Origin: Proteiniclasticum sediminis
Lineage (GTDB): Bacteria > Bacillota > Clostridia > Clostridiales > Clostridiaceae
Reading direction: 5' to 3'
Length of the DNA stretch: 64,000 bases
NCBI RefSeq assembly: GCF_018128025.1
Contig: NZ_JAGSCS010000013.1
Span: 22,516 to 86,515 of the forward strand
The position numbers and the translations under genes were made by a program. This document shows positions 51,291 to 60,775 of this stretch, in pieces (position 1 is the stretch's first letter; every line of letters begins with the position of its first letter). The notes below the pieces were generated by a model. The model saw nothing but the letters and a program-made list of their open reading frames with translations. It did not search any database and was not told the origin of the DNA.

Positions 51291-53624
51291 ATGGAAGCAA
51301 GAATTGGGGAAATCCGAAAAGTTCGCAAAAGAGATGGACGCATCGTGTCCTATAACCACGAGAAGATCGTTTCTGCCATGGGCAAAGCCTTCTTAGGCAC
51401 GGGCACCGCTGTGGACCCCGAGCGACTTAGCCGCATGGCCGATGAGGTCTATGGGGCCCTCGCCGCAAAAAATGAAGACGTGCCCGGCGTGGAGGAAATC
51501 CAGGATCAGGTGGAACTGATCCTGCAGGAAAACGGGGACTATAAAGTGGCCAAAGCCTACATCCTCTACCGCAACCACCGCAGCGAGCGCCGGGTCATGG
51601 ACTCTTCCCTCATGAAGATCTATGAGAAAATCACCTTCGAGGACGCCAAGAATGCGGATCTGAAGCGAGAAAACGCCAACGTGGACGGAAATACAGCCAT
51701 GGGCACCATGCTGAAATACGGCTCCGAGGGCTCCAAGGCCTTCACCGAGCTCTTTGTTCTTCCGAAAGACCAGTCCCGGGCTCACCGAGATGGACTCATC
51801 CATATCCATGATCTGGACTTCTACAACTTCACCACCACCTGCACCCAGATCGATCTCATCCAGCTCTTCAAGGGAGGATTTTCCACGGGCCACGGCTACC
51901 TCCGGGAACCTCAGGATATCATGAGCTACAGCGCCCTGGCCTGCATCGCCATTCAGTCCAACCAGAATGACCAGCACGGCGGTCAGAGCATCCCTAACTT
52001 CGATTACGCCATGGCCCAGGGAGTGGCAAAAACCTATGTACGGCTCTTTCTGACCAACCTGGAAAAGGCCCTGGCACTCACGGCACCGGAAGTGAACCTC
52101 CCTGATCTGAAGACCCTACACCAGGACCTAACAAAGAAGGGCCACGTCCTTTCCATGGCCGGGGAGAAGAAGTATGAGGAAGCTCTCGAAAGCCAGCTGC
52201 TGACCCTGGGCGTAACGGCCTCTGTGGCCCAGCAGGCCTTGGCCTTTGCCCAGAAGGAAGCCCTGCGGGAAACCGACCGGAACACCTTCCAGGCCATGGA
52301 GGCCCTCATCCATAATCTAAACACCATGAACTCCCGGGCGGGCGCCCAGGTCCCCTTCTCCTCCCTGAACTACGGTACCGACACGTCGGCCGAAGGTCGC
52401 CTAGTGGTGAAGAACCTGCTTTTGGCCCTGGAAAAAGGACTGGGAAACCACGAAACCCCCATTTTCCCCATCCATATCTTCCGCATCAAAGAAGGCATCA
52501 ACTACAATCCCGGAGAGCCGAACTTCGATCTCTTCGAACAAGCCTGCGCCGTCAGTGCCAAACGGCTTTTCCCCAACTTCTCCTTCCAGGATGCCCCCTT
52601 TAACCTCAAGTACTACAAACCCGGGCATCCGGAGACGGAAATTTCCTATATGGGCTGCCGCACCCGTGTCATCTCCGATGTGCTGAACCCCGGAAACGAA
52701 AGCCCCTACGGCCGCGGAAACCTCTCCTTCACCTCTGTCAACCTTCCCCGGCTGGCGATCCAGGCTGAAGGAAACCTGGACCGGTTCTGGTCCTCCCTGG
52801 AAGAAACCATGGATCTTGTGGTGCGTCAGCTCCTGGACCGATTCCAGATCCAGAAGGCGAAGAAAGTGAAGAACTTCCCCTTCCTCATGGGCCAGGGCGT
52901 CTGGACGGGAAGCCAAACCTTGTCTCCGGAGGATACGCTGGAAGAGGTGCTGAAGCATGGCACCCTCTCCATGGGCTTCATCGGTCTGGCAGAAACCCTC
53001 ACTGCGCTCCTGGGTGTCCATCACGGCGAAGACCCCAAAGCCCAGGAACTGGGCCTTGCCATCATCCGCCGCATGCGTCAGCGGATGGAGGAAGAAACTG
53101 CCAAACATCAGCTGAACTTCTCCCTCATCGCCACCCCGGCGGAAGGCCTGGCTGGGCGATTTGTCCGCCTGGACCGAAAGCAGTTCGGCACTCTTCCCGG
53201 CATCACAGACAAGGAATACTACACCAACAGCTTCCATGTCCCCGTGGGCTACTCCCTCAGCGCCTTCAAGAAGATTGGTCTGGAAGCTCCATACCATGAA
53301 CTGACCAATGCCGGCCACATTACCTACGTGGAACTGGATGGCGATACCTCCAAGAACCCCAAGGCCTTCATGAAGATCATCCGACACATGAAGGAATCGG
53401 GCATCGGCTACGGCTCCGTCAATCATCCCGTGGATCAGGATCCCCTGTGCTCCTATGTGGGCATCATCGGTGACACCTGCCCCCAGTGCGGACGCACGGA
53501 AGAAGAGCATCCCTTTGTCCGAATCCGGCGCATCACCGGGTACCTGGTGGGTAACCTGGACCGGTTCAACAACGCCAAGCTCAGCGAGGTCCGGGACCGG
53601 GTGGTCCACGGCGAAAGGAACTAG
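51291..53624 (+). CDS. nrdD: Anaerobic (class III) ribonucleoside-triphosphate reductase
   Basis: 777 residues. N-terminal ATP-cone (IRKVRKRDGRIVSYNHEKIVSAM, residues ~7-90), glycyl-radical catalytic domain, and near the C-terminus a zinc site (CSYVG...CPQCGRTEE) and the radical motif RRITGYLVG (radical Gly about residue 750). It makes dNTPs without oxygen. The ATG at 51291 follows TTGGAGGTAATCGT; longer frames from 51258 run into the riboswitch. Followed 2 nt later by nrdG. Its cobalamin riboswitch implies a B12-dependent reductase elsewhere in the genome. Confidence 0.95.
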   Translation: MEARIGEIRKVRKRDGRIVSYNHEKIVSAMGKAFLGTGTAVDPERLSRMADEVYGALAAKNEDVPGVEEIQDQVELILQENGDYKVAKAYILYRNHRSERRVMDSSLMKIYEKITFEDAKNADLKRENANVDGNTAMGTMLKYGSEGSKAFTELFVLPKDQSRAHRDGLIHIHDLDFYNFTTTCTQIDLIQLFKGGFSTGHGYLREPQDIMSYSALACIAIQSNQNDQHGGQSIPNFDYAMAQGVAKTYVRLFLTNLEKALALTAPEVNLPDLKTLHQDLTKKGHVLSMAGEKKYEEALESQLLTLGVTASVAQQALAFAQKEALRETDRNTFQAMEALIHNLNTMNSRAGAQVPFSSLNYGTDTSAEGRLVVKNLLLALEKGLGNHETPIFPIHIFRIKEGINYNPGEPNFDLFEQACAVSAKRLFPNFSFQDAPFNLKYYKPGHPETEISYMGCRTRVISDVLNPGNESPYGRGNLSFTSVNLPRLAIQAEGNLDRFWSSLEETMDLVVRQLLDRFQIQKAKKVKNFPFLMGQGVWTGSQTLSPEDTLEEVLKHGTLSMGFIGLAETLTALLGVHHGEDPKAQELGLAIIRRMRQRMEEETAKHQLNFSLIATPAEGLAGRFVRLDRKQFGTLPGITDKEYYTNSFHVPVGYSLSAFKKIGLEAPYHELTNAGHITYVELDGDTSKNPKAFMKIIRHMKESGIGYGSVNHPVDQDPLCSYVGIIGDTCPQCGRTEEEHPFVRIRRITGYLVGNLDRFNNAKLSEVRDRVVHGERN

Positions 53625-53626
53625 CC

Positions 53627-54139
53627 ATGGGGATCCGCATCGCCGGAATCACAGAGGATTCCATCGTCGACGGAGAAGGGCTCCGGCTGGTGCTCTTCAC
53701 CCAAGGCTGTCCCCATGCCTGTCCTGGCTGCCACAACCCCGAAACCCATGACCTTCAGGGCGGAACCTGGCTGGATGAGGAAGCTCTCCTCTCCCTCATC
53801 CGGGAGAACCCTCTCCTGGACGGCGTAACCTTCAGCGGTGGAGAACCCTTTCTCCAGGCTAAAGAACTGGCCCTATTAGCCAACAGAATCCGGAAGGAGT
53901 TCGGTTCCCGGCCGGACTTCTCCCTCATGGCCTACACCGGCTATACCTTTGAGGAACTCCTCACCAGAGTCCCCTCCGCTCTGGATCTTCTCCTGGAACT
54001 GGACCTTCTGGTGGACGGTCGCTTCATCCAGGAAAAGCGAACCCTGGACCTGCTCTGGCGAGGTTCCACCAATCAGCGCATCCTCCAGGTGCCTTCATCT
54101 TTGGAGCAGAAAACTCCGGTTCTCTATCTACCGGCTTAA
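53627..54139 (+). CDS. nrdG: Anaerobic ribonucleotide reductase activating protein
   Basis: 170 residues. Radical-SAM activase of NrdD. Cluster motif TQGCPHACPGCHNPETHD (CxxxCxxC) at about residue 28-40, then GVTFSGGEPFLQ. Short length is normal for NrdG. The ATG at 53627 lies 2 nt after the nrdD stop with AAAGGAAC inside the nrdD end. Terminator directly behind. Confidence 0.95.
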   Translation: MGIRIAGITEDSIVDGEGLRLVLFTQGCPHACPGCHNPETHDLQGGTWLDEEALLSLIRENPLLDGVTFSGGEPFLQAKELALLANRIRKEFGSRPDFSLMAYTGYTFEELLTRVPSALDLLLELDLLVDGRFIQEKRTLDLLWRGSTNQRILQVPSSLEQKTPVLYLPA

Positions 54140-54185
54140 AAAACCGCTATTTGCTTTTCTTCGGAAAAGCAAATAGCGGTTTTTA
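54138..54185 (+). terminator. Terminator of nrdDG
   Basis: Perfect ~19-bp stem AAAACCGCTATTTGCTTTT / AAAAGCAAATAGCGGTTTT, T-tail, overlapping the nrdG stop. Confidence 0.92.
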
Positions 54186-54240
54186 GTTGCTGATGTTTTG
54201 GAACTTTCCGTGACGTATTCAAAAGTAACCGAAAAGGAAA

Positions 54241-54260
54241 GAAGCCCCGAAAGGCTTCTT
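54241..54260 (-). terminator. Terminator of pyrG
   Basis: GAAGCC / GGCTTC stem behind the pyrG stop; minus strand continues into CTTTCCTTTT. Modest strength. Confidence 0.6.
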
Positions 54261-54280
54261 CTTCATTTCAAATTTCTAGG

Positions 54281-55932
<1,652 letters not shown>

Positions 55933-55938
55933 GAGAAT

Positions 55939-56037
55939 TACCCCCATAAAATAAAATAGGGTAACTATTGAATAAAATAATATACGAGTAATAATAGCAC
56001 ATTTCAGCGTGGTGTGCTACTATTATTTTTTTCTTTT
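55939..56037 (+). ncRNA. Candidate small RNA between pyrG and the DUF1934 gene
   Basis: About 100 nt bounded by a perfect sigma-A promoter and a strong terminator. A first hairpin TTACCC / GGGTAA (55938-55963) has an A/T-rich loop. The terminator stem AATAATAGCACA / TGTGCTACTATTATT (55990-56027, one bulge) is followed by TTTTTCTTTTTT. It has no ORF with a start. It is antisense to the pyrG 5' leader only at its promoter. The U-tract is on the plus side only, so the hairpin serves this transcript. I recognise no known family. Confidence 0.65.
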
Positions 56038-56048
56038 TTGGAGTTTTT

Positions 56049-56456
56049 TTAGTTTCGGGTGATCCGAATTTTCATGTCATTGCCTTCCGGAGGATTTCCG
56101 CCGATCTCCAGCTGGTAGCGGATCTCAATGGCATAACCCCCGCCCGTGCGGTGAATATGGAGCTTGTCGGTCTTCAGCACCATGTTGAGGGTTCCCATTT
56201 CCATGGCATAGAGAAATCGGTCCTGAACCTTTTCTTTGAACACCATCCGCGCCTCCACTTTTCCCGTGCGGACAATTTCCAGATGATCCCCGCGGATGAG
56301 GAGCTCCGTGAAAACCCCTTCCATCCCGGTGAGTTCACTCTCACTGTACCGGATGAGGGCATTTTCTTCTTTTTCTTCCATGGATCCGAAATACACCACC
56401 TCGATGGGCGGTTCATCGATTCGATTGCTGGAAATCTCGATTTTCACTTTATGCAT
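56049..56456 (-). CDS. DUF1934 domain-containing protein (YwiB-like)
   Basis: 135 residues, all-beta, soluble. KVKIEISSNRIDEPPIEVVYFG, LIRYSESELTGMEGVFTELLI and MEMGTLNMVLKTDKLHIHRTGG with the C-terminal LEIGGNPPEGNDMKIRITRN fit the calycin-like DUF1934 family (B. subtilis YwiB). Function is unknown. The ATG at 56456 has GGAGGAGC upstream. Located upstream of pyrG on the same strand but separated by the sRNA unit. Confidence 0.85.
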   Translation of the reverse strand: MHKVKIEISSNRIDEPPIEVVYFGSMEEKEENALIRYSESELTGMEGVFTELLIRGDHLEIVRTGKVEARMVFKEKVQDRFLYAMEMGTLNMVLKTDKLHIHRTGGGYAIEIRYQLEIGGNPPEGNDMKIRITRN

Positions 56457-56620
56457 CGTGCTCCTCCTTCATGCGCCGTCTCAATATCAACATATCTTAA
56501 GAATCAGCAGGCCTTTTTTAACAGCATCTTAATAATTTCATTATAAACTAATTTCATACGTGGTCCAATCCTCACCCCAGCAATCCAGGGGATCCCCCGG
56601 ATGCCAATGAGGGTTATTCT

Positions 56621-56649
56621 TTGGGATATCCGGGAGGACATGGTATAAT
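56621..56649 (+). promoter_or_regulatory. Promoter of GT28 gene
   Basis: TTGGGA (56621-56626), 17 nt, TATAAT (56644-56649). Confidence 0.6.
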
Positions 56650-56676
56650 TATCTGAGATCCTGATTGAGGTGTAAT

Positions 56677-57837
56677 ATGAAAGCTTTAATTCTGTCCGTT
56701 TCCACAGGCGGCGGCCACAAGCGGGCTGCAGAAGCCATCAAAGAGTCCATTCTGGTGAATGAACCGGATTCGGATGTTCAGATCATCGATACCATAAAGT
56801 ACATCAATCCCTTCCTGGACAAACTGGTGGTGGGGACTTATTTGAAGAGCATTCGGTACTACCCCTCCTTCTTCCAGTACATCTACAAACATTCCGATGA
56901 CGAGGGCAAGTTCGCCAAATCCAGCGCCATGGTCAATGATTATCTGACCAAACAGCTGTATCCTAAGATTTTGGAGTTCGATCCGGATATCCTCATCGCC
57001 ACCCACGCTTTCACCGCACAAATCCTGTCCATTCTTCGGAAGAAGTTTGGCTGGCAGAAGTCCTCCCTGGTGGTCATGACGGATTATGCCTCCCACGCCT
57101 TCTGGGTTCACCGGAATGTGGATGCCTATGTGGTGTCCAACTCGGATATGATCCGGGAGCTGGTGCTTCGGGGCCGCAGTGCCGAGACGGTATTTCCCTA
57201 TGGAATTCCCATATCCCAGAGTTTTCTTAAGACAAGGCCCAAGGAGCAGATCTATACGGATCTGGGGCTGGAAGCGAAGAAGACCATCACCATCATGGGC
57301 GGCAGCTTAGGTCTCGGAAATATTGTCGACATTCTCCACGAAGTGGTTTCCATCCCCCTGGACTTCCAGGTGCTGGTACTCACGGGAAGCAACCGGAAGC
57401 TTTATGATAAAATCCTGGAACTCTCCTTCGATGAGGAAAAAAACATTGTTCCCCTCCATTATTCGGACCGGATGAATGATATTCTCAAAATAACAGATCT
57501 CCTCATCACCAAACCCGGTGGGCTGACCCTCACAGAAAGTTTCATCATGGGGACTCCTTTAGCCATCTATTCCGCCATTCCTGGCCACGAGCTGCAGAAT
57601 GCGGATTACCTCTTACGCCATGGCCTTGCCCTGGATTTGGGCACCGGGGAAAACTGCGCAGAAAAAATCGAAGCCCTGCTTTCCAGCGAAGAAGACCTTC
57701 AGAACCTTCGGGAGCGCTCGCTGCAAAACGGCAAGCCCAAGGCCTCGCAGGATATCTACCTCCTCTGCCGTCAGCTCATCGACGAGAAAGACACGGGGCA
57801 TCTGGGAGAACTGGCGAAAATCTCTTCCATTTCATAA
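56677..57837 (+). CDS. MGDG synthase/UgtP-type glycosyltransferase (GT28)
   Basis: 386 residues. N-terminal MGDG-synthase domain (KALILSVSTGGGHKRAAEAIKE; YYPSFFQYIYKHSD) and C-terminal nucleotide-sugar domain with the GT-B motif TKPGGLTLTESFIMGTPLAIY. Members transfer glucose or galactose to diacylglycerol and so make glycolipids or lipoteichoic acid anchors at the inner membrane face. The ATG at 56677 follows GAGGTG. Monocistronic with its own promoter and terminator. Confidence 0.88.
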   Translation: MKALILSVSTGGGHKRAAEAIKESILVNEPDSDVQIIDTIKYINPFLDKLVVGTYLKSIRYYPSFFQYIYKHSDDEGKFAKSSAMVNDYLTKQLYPKILEFDPDILIATHAFTAQILSILRKKFGWQKSSLVVMTDYASHAFWVHRNVDAYVVSNSDMIRELVLRGRSAETVFPYGIPISQSFLKTRPKEQIYTDLGLEAKKTITIMGGSLGLGNIVDILHEVVSIPLDFQVLVLTGSNRKLYDKILELSFDEEKNIVPLHYSDRMNDILKITDLLITKPGGLTLTESFIMGTPLAIYSAIPGHELQNADYLLRHGLALDLGTGENCAEKIEALLSSEEDLQNLRERSLQNGKPKASQDIYLLCRQLIDEKDTGHLGELAKISSIS

Positions 57838-57850
57838 TCGCAATTATAAC

Positions 57851-57886
57851 AATGACCAGGATACCCATGGGTTTCCTGGTCATTTT
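57851..57886. terminator. Bidirectional terminator between GT28 gene and ispE
   Basis: AATGACCAGGA / TCCTGGTCATT stem between convergent genes. Confidence 0.85.
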
Positions 57887-57887
57887 C

Positions 57888-58733
57888 TTATGCCATAGTA
57901 CGGGTGAGGATCACTTCATTTCCGTTTTTATCCAAGGCCTTGGCGGCGTTCTGCGCGGCTTGGAGATCCGTGAAGATTCCATACACCGTGGGTCCACTGC
58001 CGCTCATGAGGGATACCTCTGCCCCATAGCGAAGGAGGGTCTGCTTCAAATTCTTCAGCATGGGATGCTTCCGGAGCACCACGTTCTCCAAGAGGTTTCG
58101 CATGGCATAGCCCATGTTCTTCAGATCTCCGCTTTCCATGGCCGCCATGAGCTTGTCGGTTTCCACATGCTTTTTGATGAGACTGAGATCAAAGCTTCCA
58201 TAGGCATCCTTGGTGGAGACCCCAAAGGGCGGTTTCACCAAGAGCACGATATAGTCGTTAAAGGGCTTCAGGCTCGTTACCTTTTCCCCTATGCCTTCGC
58301 AAAGACAGGTGCCTCCTCGAAGGCAAAAGGGCACATCCGCCCCGATCTTCAGCCCCAGGGCCATGAGCTCCTCTTCCGAGCGCCCCAGGGAAAAGAGGGT
58401 GTTCATCCCCTTCAGCACCGCTGCGGCATCGGCACTTCCCCCTGCCAGCCCCGCCGCCACAGGGATTCTCTTGGTGATGCGGATTTTTACCCCTTCCTTC
58501 ACCCCGCAGGTCTCCTGAATCAGTCTCGCCGCCTTATAGGCAATATTTCGTTCATCCAGGGGGACATACTCCTTGTCACATTCCAGCACAATCCCTTCCG
58601 GCAGCGGAAGGAGCTCGATGATGTCGTGGAGCTCCACAGACTGCATGACCATGGACAGGAGATGGTAGCCGTCCTCCCGCTTGCCCACAATATCCAGAGA
58701 CAGATTAATTTTCGCATGGGCTTCCAGCCGCAT
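57888..58733 (-). CDS. ispE: 4-diphosphocytidyl-2-C-methyl-D-erythritol kinase
   Basis: 281 residues. GHMP kinase of the MEP isoprenoid pathway. N-terminus AHAKINLSLDIVGKREDGYH and the glycine-rich ATP motif PVAAGLAGGSADAAAVL (about residues 90-107), with the C-terminal MSGSGPTVYGIF. The ATG at 58733 follows TAGGTGACG. It lies downstream of veg as in B. subtilis, but a terminator separates them here. Confidence 0.96.
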   Translation of the reverse strand: MRLEAHAKINLSLDIVGKREDGYHLLSMVMQSVELHDIIELLPLPEGIVLECDKEYVPLDERNIAYKAARLIQETCGVKEGVKIRITKRIPVAAGLAGGSADAAAVLKGMNTLFSLGRSEEELMALGLKIGADVPFCLRGGTCLCEGIGEKVTSLKPFNDYIVLLVKPPFGVSTKDAYGSFDLSLIKKHVETDKLMAAMESGDLKNMGYAMRNLLENVVLRKHPMLKNLKQTLLRYGAEVSLMSGSGPTVYGIFTDLQAAQNAAKALDKNGNEVILTRTMA

Positions 58734-58803
58734 ATCGTCACCTACTTTTCTTCTTTATCTTCTCATTATGACAAAAACCGGCGGGAATGACCACAAAAAA
58801 ATA

Positions 58804-58825
58804 AAGTACCGGAAAACCGGTACTG
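58804..58825 (-). terminator. Terminator of veg
   Basis: AGTACCGG-AAAA-CCGGTACT hairpin 7 nt after the veg stop; the minus strand runs on into TTTATTTTTTTG. Confidence 0.85.
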
Positions 58826-58831
58826 TACATA

Positions 58832-59065
58832 CTAATTCTTGTATGAGATCATGACAGTTTTAGTCAGCACATCCGAGTAGCTGAAGGATACGCAGCCCTT
58901 GGTATCGTTGTCCAGCCGAACCACAAAAATACTGGGATAGACTTTTTCAATGGTGCCGGAGCTTTCGTACATTTTCCGTCTCCCCATGTTGGCTTTCAGG
59001 TTGACATCCCGTCCAACATTCTGCTGGATTTCATTCCGGATGTCGGTAATGTTTTTGTATTCCAT
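58832..59065 (-). CDS. veg: Veg family protein
   Basis: 77 residues. NITDIRNEIQQNVGRDVNLKANMGRRKMYESSGTIEKVYPSIFVV is the family sequence. In B. subtilis Veg affects biofilm matrix gene expression and is very strongly transcribed. The ATG at 59065 has GAAGGTG upstream. Short and monocistronic, with a perfect consensus promoter and a terminator. Confidence 0.94.
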   Translation of the reverse strand: MEYKNITDIRNEIQQNVGRDVNLKANMGRRKMYESSGTIEKVYPSIFVVRLDNDTKGCVSFSYSDVLTKTVMISYKN

Positions 59066-59088
59066 CTAAACACCTTCTTCCATTTCCC

Positions 59089-59117
59089 ATTATACAGGAA
59101 TTTTCAGAACGTGTCAA
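59089..59117 (-). promoter_or_regulatory. Perfect consensus promoter of veg
   Basis: TTGACA (59112-59117), 17 nt, TATAAT (59089-59094) on the minus strand, ideal in all respects. Confidence 0.92.
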
Positions 59118-59199
59118 ACGCATAACTTTTTATAATATCACCACAGCGTATAGCTGTCAATCATTCACAAAAAATTTATATTTAATTTCTTCCACTTTT

Positions 59200-59613
59200 T
59201 TACCGGAAGGTTTTTTCATCCTTCAGCAGGCTGATTTTCTGCACCGTTTTGATCTTCGACATGTGCCCAATAATGTAGTTGGCCGCAATGCCGATGAAGA
59301 TTCCGGTGCCGATGCCGATGAACGTCATCACAGGAAGATAGAGCATCACCGAAAAATTCCGCACAATATAAGAAGCCACCAGGAGCTGACCGATGTTATG
59401 ACTTACGGCCCCTGCTCCACTGATCCCGATGATGCTGACTTTGTCCTTCAGAAGGGTTTTCACCAGAAACATCATGACCAGGCTGAGAATGCCTCCGCTG
59501 AGGCTGAACATGAAGGAAGACAAGGTTCCTCCGAACATGGTGGCCAGCGCGACCCGGAGGATGACCACGATGAGGGCAATGAAAATCATTTTTGTTGTCT
59601 TACTCGTGGTCAT
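59200..59613 (-). CDS. Gx transporter family protein
   Basis: 137 residues with four hydrophobic segments. FIALIVVILRVAL, SGGILSLVMMFLVKTLL, GISGAGAVSHNIGQLLVASYI and TFIGIGTGIFIGIAANYI match the Gx-transporter / heptaprenyl-diphosphate-synthase-component-I family, a small membrane family whose substrate is unproven. It is commonly paired with NusG-II-domain proteins and flavin-transfer genes. The ATG at 59613 has GGAGGAG 6 nt upstream and overlaps the end of the NusG-II gene by 14 nt. Confidence 0.85.
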   Translation of the reverse strand: MTTSKTTKMIFIALIVVILRVALATMFGGTLSSFMFSLSGGILSLVMMFLVKTLLKDKVSIIGISGAGAVSHNIGQLLVASYIVRNFSVMLYLPVMTFIGIGTGIFIGIAANYIIGHMSKIKTVQKISLLKDEKTFR

Positions 59614-60016
59614 GGATTTCTCCTCCATAGGCAATGATATCCGTGCCGTCTTTGTCCGGGGCTTCCCCCTTGACCTCCACCACTACCCGATGAGGAAGAC
59701 AAACAATGGTTTCGCCGGGTTTGCTCACAAATTCAGGACTGTAGCAGATCTGATCCGGGCAGTCCGCTTCGTACATGCCGATCTTCTCATCCACCACTTC
59801 CACAATATTGACGCCCAGTTTCGTCTCGATGCGGATCTCCTCACGGCCGGTGTGCCCCGTGAGCTTCACCGTCTGGAAAACCTCGCCCTGGACTTTAATC
59901 TCCGCATAGAGTCCGCTGGTTTGCCGCTGTTCCTGAAACGCAAAAACCGCAGCAGGAATAAAGGAAATCAGCACAAATAGGCTGATGATGATAATATCCC
60001 ATTTCTTAATCTTCAT
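59600..60016 (-). CDS. NusG domain II-containing membrane-anchored protein
   Basis: 138 residues. An N-terminal membrane anchor (residues ~7-27, DIIIISLFVLISFIPAAVFAF) and an external NusG-domain-II beta domain with the typical CPDQICYSPEFVSKPGETIVCLPHRVVVEV, including three conserved Cys. Family function is unknown, but these proteins recur in flavin-based extracellular electron transfer and Rnf neighbourhoods. The ATG at 60016 follows AAGGGAAC. Operon with the Gx transporter gene. Confidence 0.87.
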   Translation of the reverse strand: MKIKKWDIIIISLFVLISFIPAAVFAFQEQRQTSGLYAEIKVQGEVFQTVKLTGHTGREEIRIETKLGVNIVEVVDEKIGMYEADCPDQICYSPEFVSKPGETIVCLPHRVVVEVKGEAPDKDGTDIIAYGGEIHDHE

Positions 60017-60066
60017 AATCTGTTCCCTTCCCTAGGACATTGGATGAATAACCATCTCGAATATTC

Positions 60067-60095
60067 ATTATACCAGATTCCTCCAGGCATTTGAA
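60067..60095 (-). promoter_or_regulatory. Promoter of the NusG-II/Gx transporter pair
   Basis: TTCAAA (60090-60095), 17 nt, TATAAT (60067-60072) on the minus strand. Confidence 0.6.
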
Positions 60096-60203
60096 TGCAG
60101 CGGGCCTAAGTTTGTGAATTCCATAACTTTTAAAGTTTCCCACTGCAGGATTCTCGGTTTCCTTCCCCTTCTCTCGGCCTTCCAGCGGAAAGAAAATATT
60201 AAA

Positions 60204-60232
60204 TTGCATAAAATACATTTATGCGCTATGAT
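60204..60232 (+). promoter_or_regulatory. Promoter of FMN-binding lipoprotein with a perfect palindromic operator
   Basis: TTGCAT (60204-60209), 17 nt, TATGAT (60227-60232). The 19-bp perfect palindrome GCATAAA-ATACA-TTTATGC (60206-60224) covers the -35 and spacer, the place of a repressor site. Identity of the regulator unknown. Confidence 0.65.
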
Positions 60233-60274
60233 GATTTTATGACTGATCCTGAAACAACACTGGAGGAATTGATC

Positions 60275-60730
60275 TTGAACATGCACCGCTGGATTCCCGT
60301 TCTCTTCATCCCTGCCCTGCTTTTCGCCGGATGTGCCCCAAAAACTGCTGCTCCTCTATCCGACGGGACGTTTTCCGTTGCCTATGAAGAACCGGATGCC
60401 ACAGGATGGACAGCCTTTCTGGAGCTGACCGTAAAAGACGGGAAGATCGCCAAGGTGAACTTTGACTACTGGGGAAGCGGAGAAGCCCAGGGCACGGTAA
60501 AATCGGAAAATCCGGCCTATAATGAAGCCATGGCTGCAGTGACCGGAACAAAACCCGAGGAGTATCTGGCCCTGCTGGAAGCGGATCTCCTGAAATCCCA
60601 GGACGTTGACCAGGTGGATCTCATCACCGGCGCCACCACTTCTTCGGAAGATTTTAAAACTTTTGCCCGTCTTGCCCTGGAGGCCTCCCAAAAAGGAGAT
60701 TTGCGGCCAGTGCTTCTTCCTCAGCCCTAA
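60275..60730 (+). CDS. FMN-binding domain lipoprotein (PplA-like)
   Basis: 151 residues. Lipoprotein signal HRWIPVLFIPALLFAGC. One FMN-binding domain with the covalent-flavin acceptor motif DLITGATTSSEDF (about residues 122-134), in which a Thr would be flavinylated by an ApbE-type transferase. It is thus a candidate surface electron carrier like PplA. TTG at 60275 lies 8 nt after GGAGG, whereas ATG 60281 is 14 nt away, so TTG is chosen. Divergent from the NusG-II/Gx pair. Confidence 0.85.
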   Translation: MNMHRWIPVLFIPALLFAGCAPKTAAPLSDGTFSVAYEEPDATGWTAFLELTVKDGKIAKVNFDYWGSGEAQGTVKSENPAYNEAMAAVTGTKPEEYLALLEADLLKSQDVDQVDLITGATTSSEDFKTFARLALEASQKGDLRPVLLPQP

Positions 60731-60732
60731 TC

Positions 60733-60771
60733 AAAATGCGGAGCTCCCTCCCGGGAGACTCCGCATTTTTT
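60733..60771. terminator. Bidirectional terminator between the FMN lipoprotein and PBP2 genes
   Basis: AAAATGCGGAG(C)TCCC / GGGA(G)ACTCCGCATTTT-type stem, A-run and T-run on the two sides, convergent genes. Confidence 0.85.
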
Positions 60772-60775
60772 CGTT

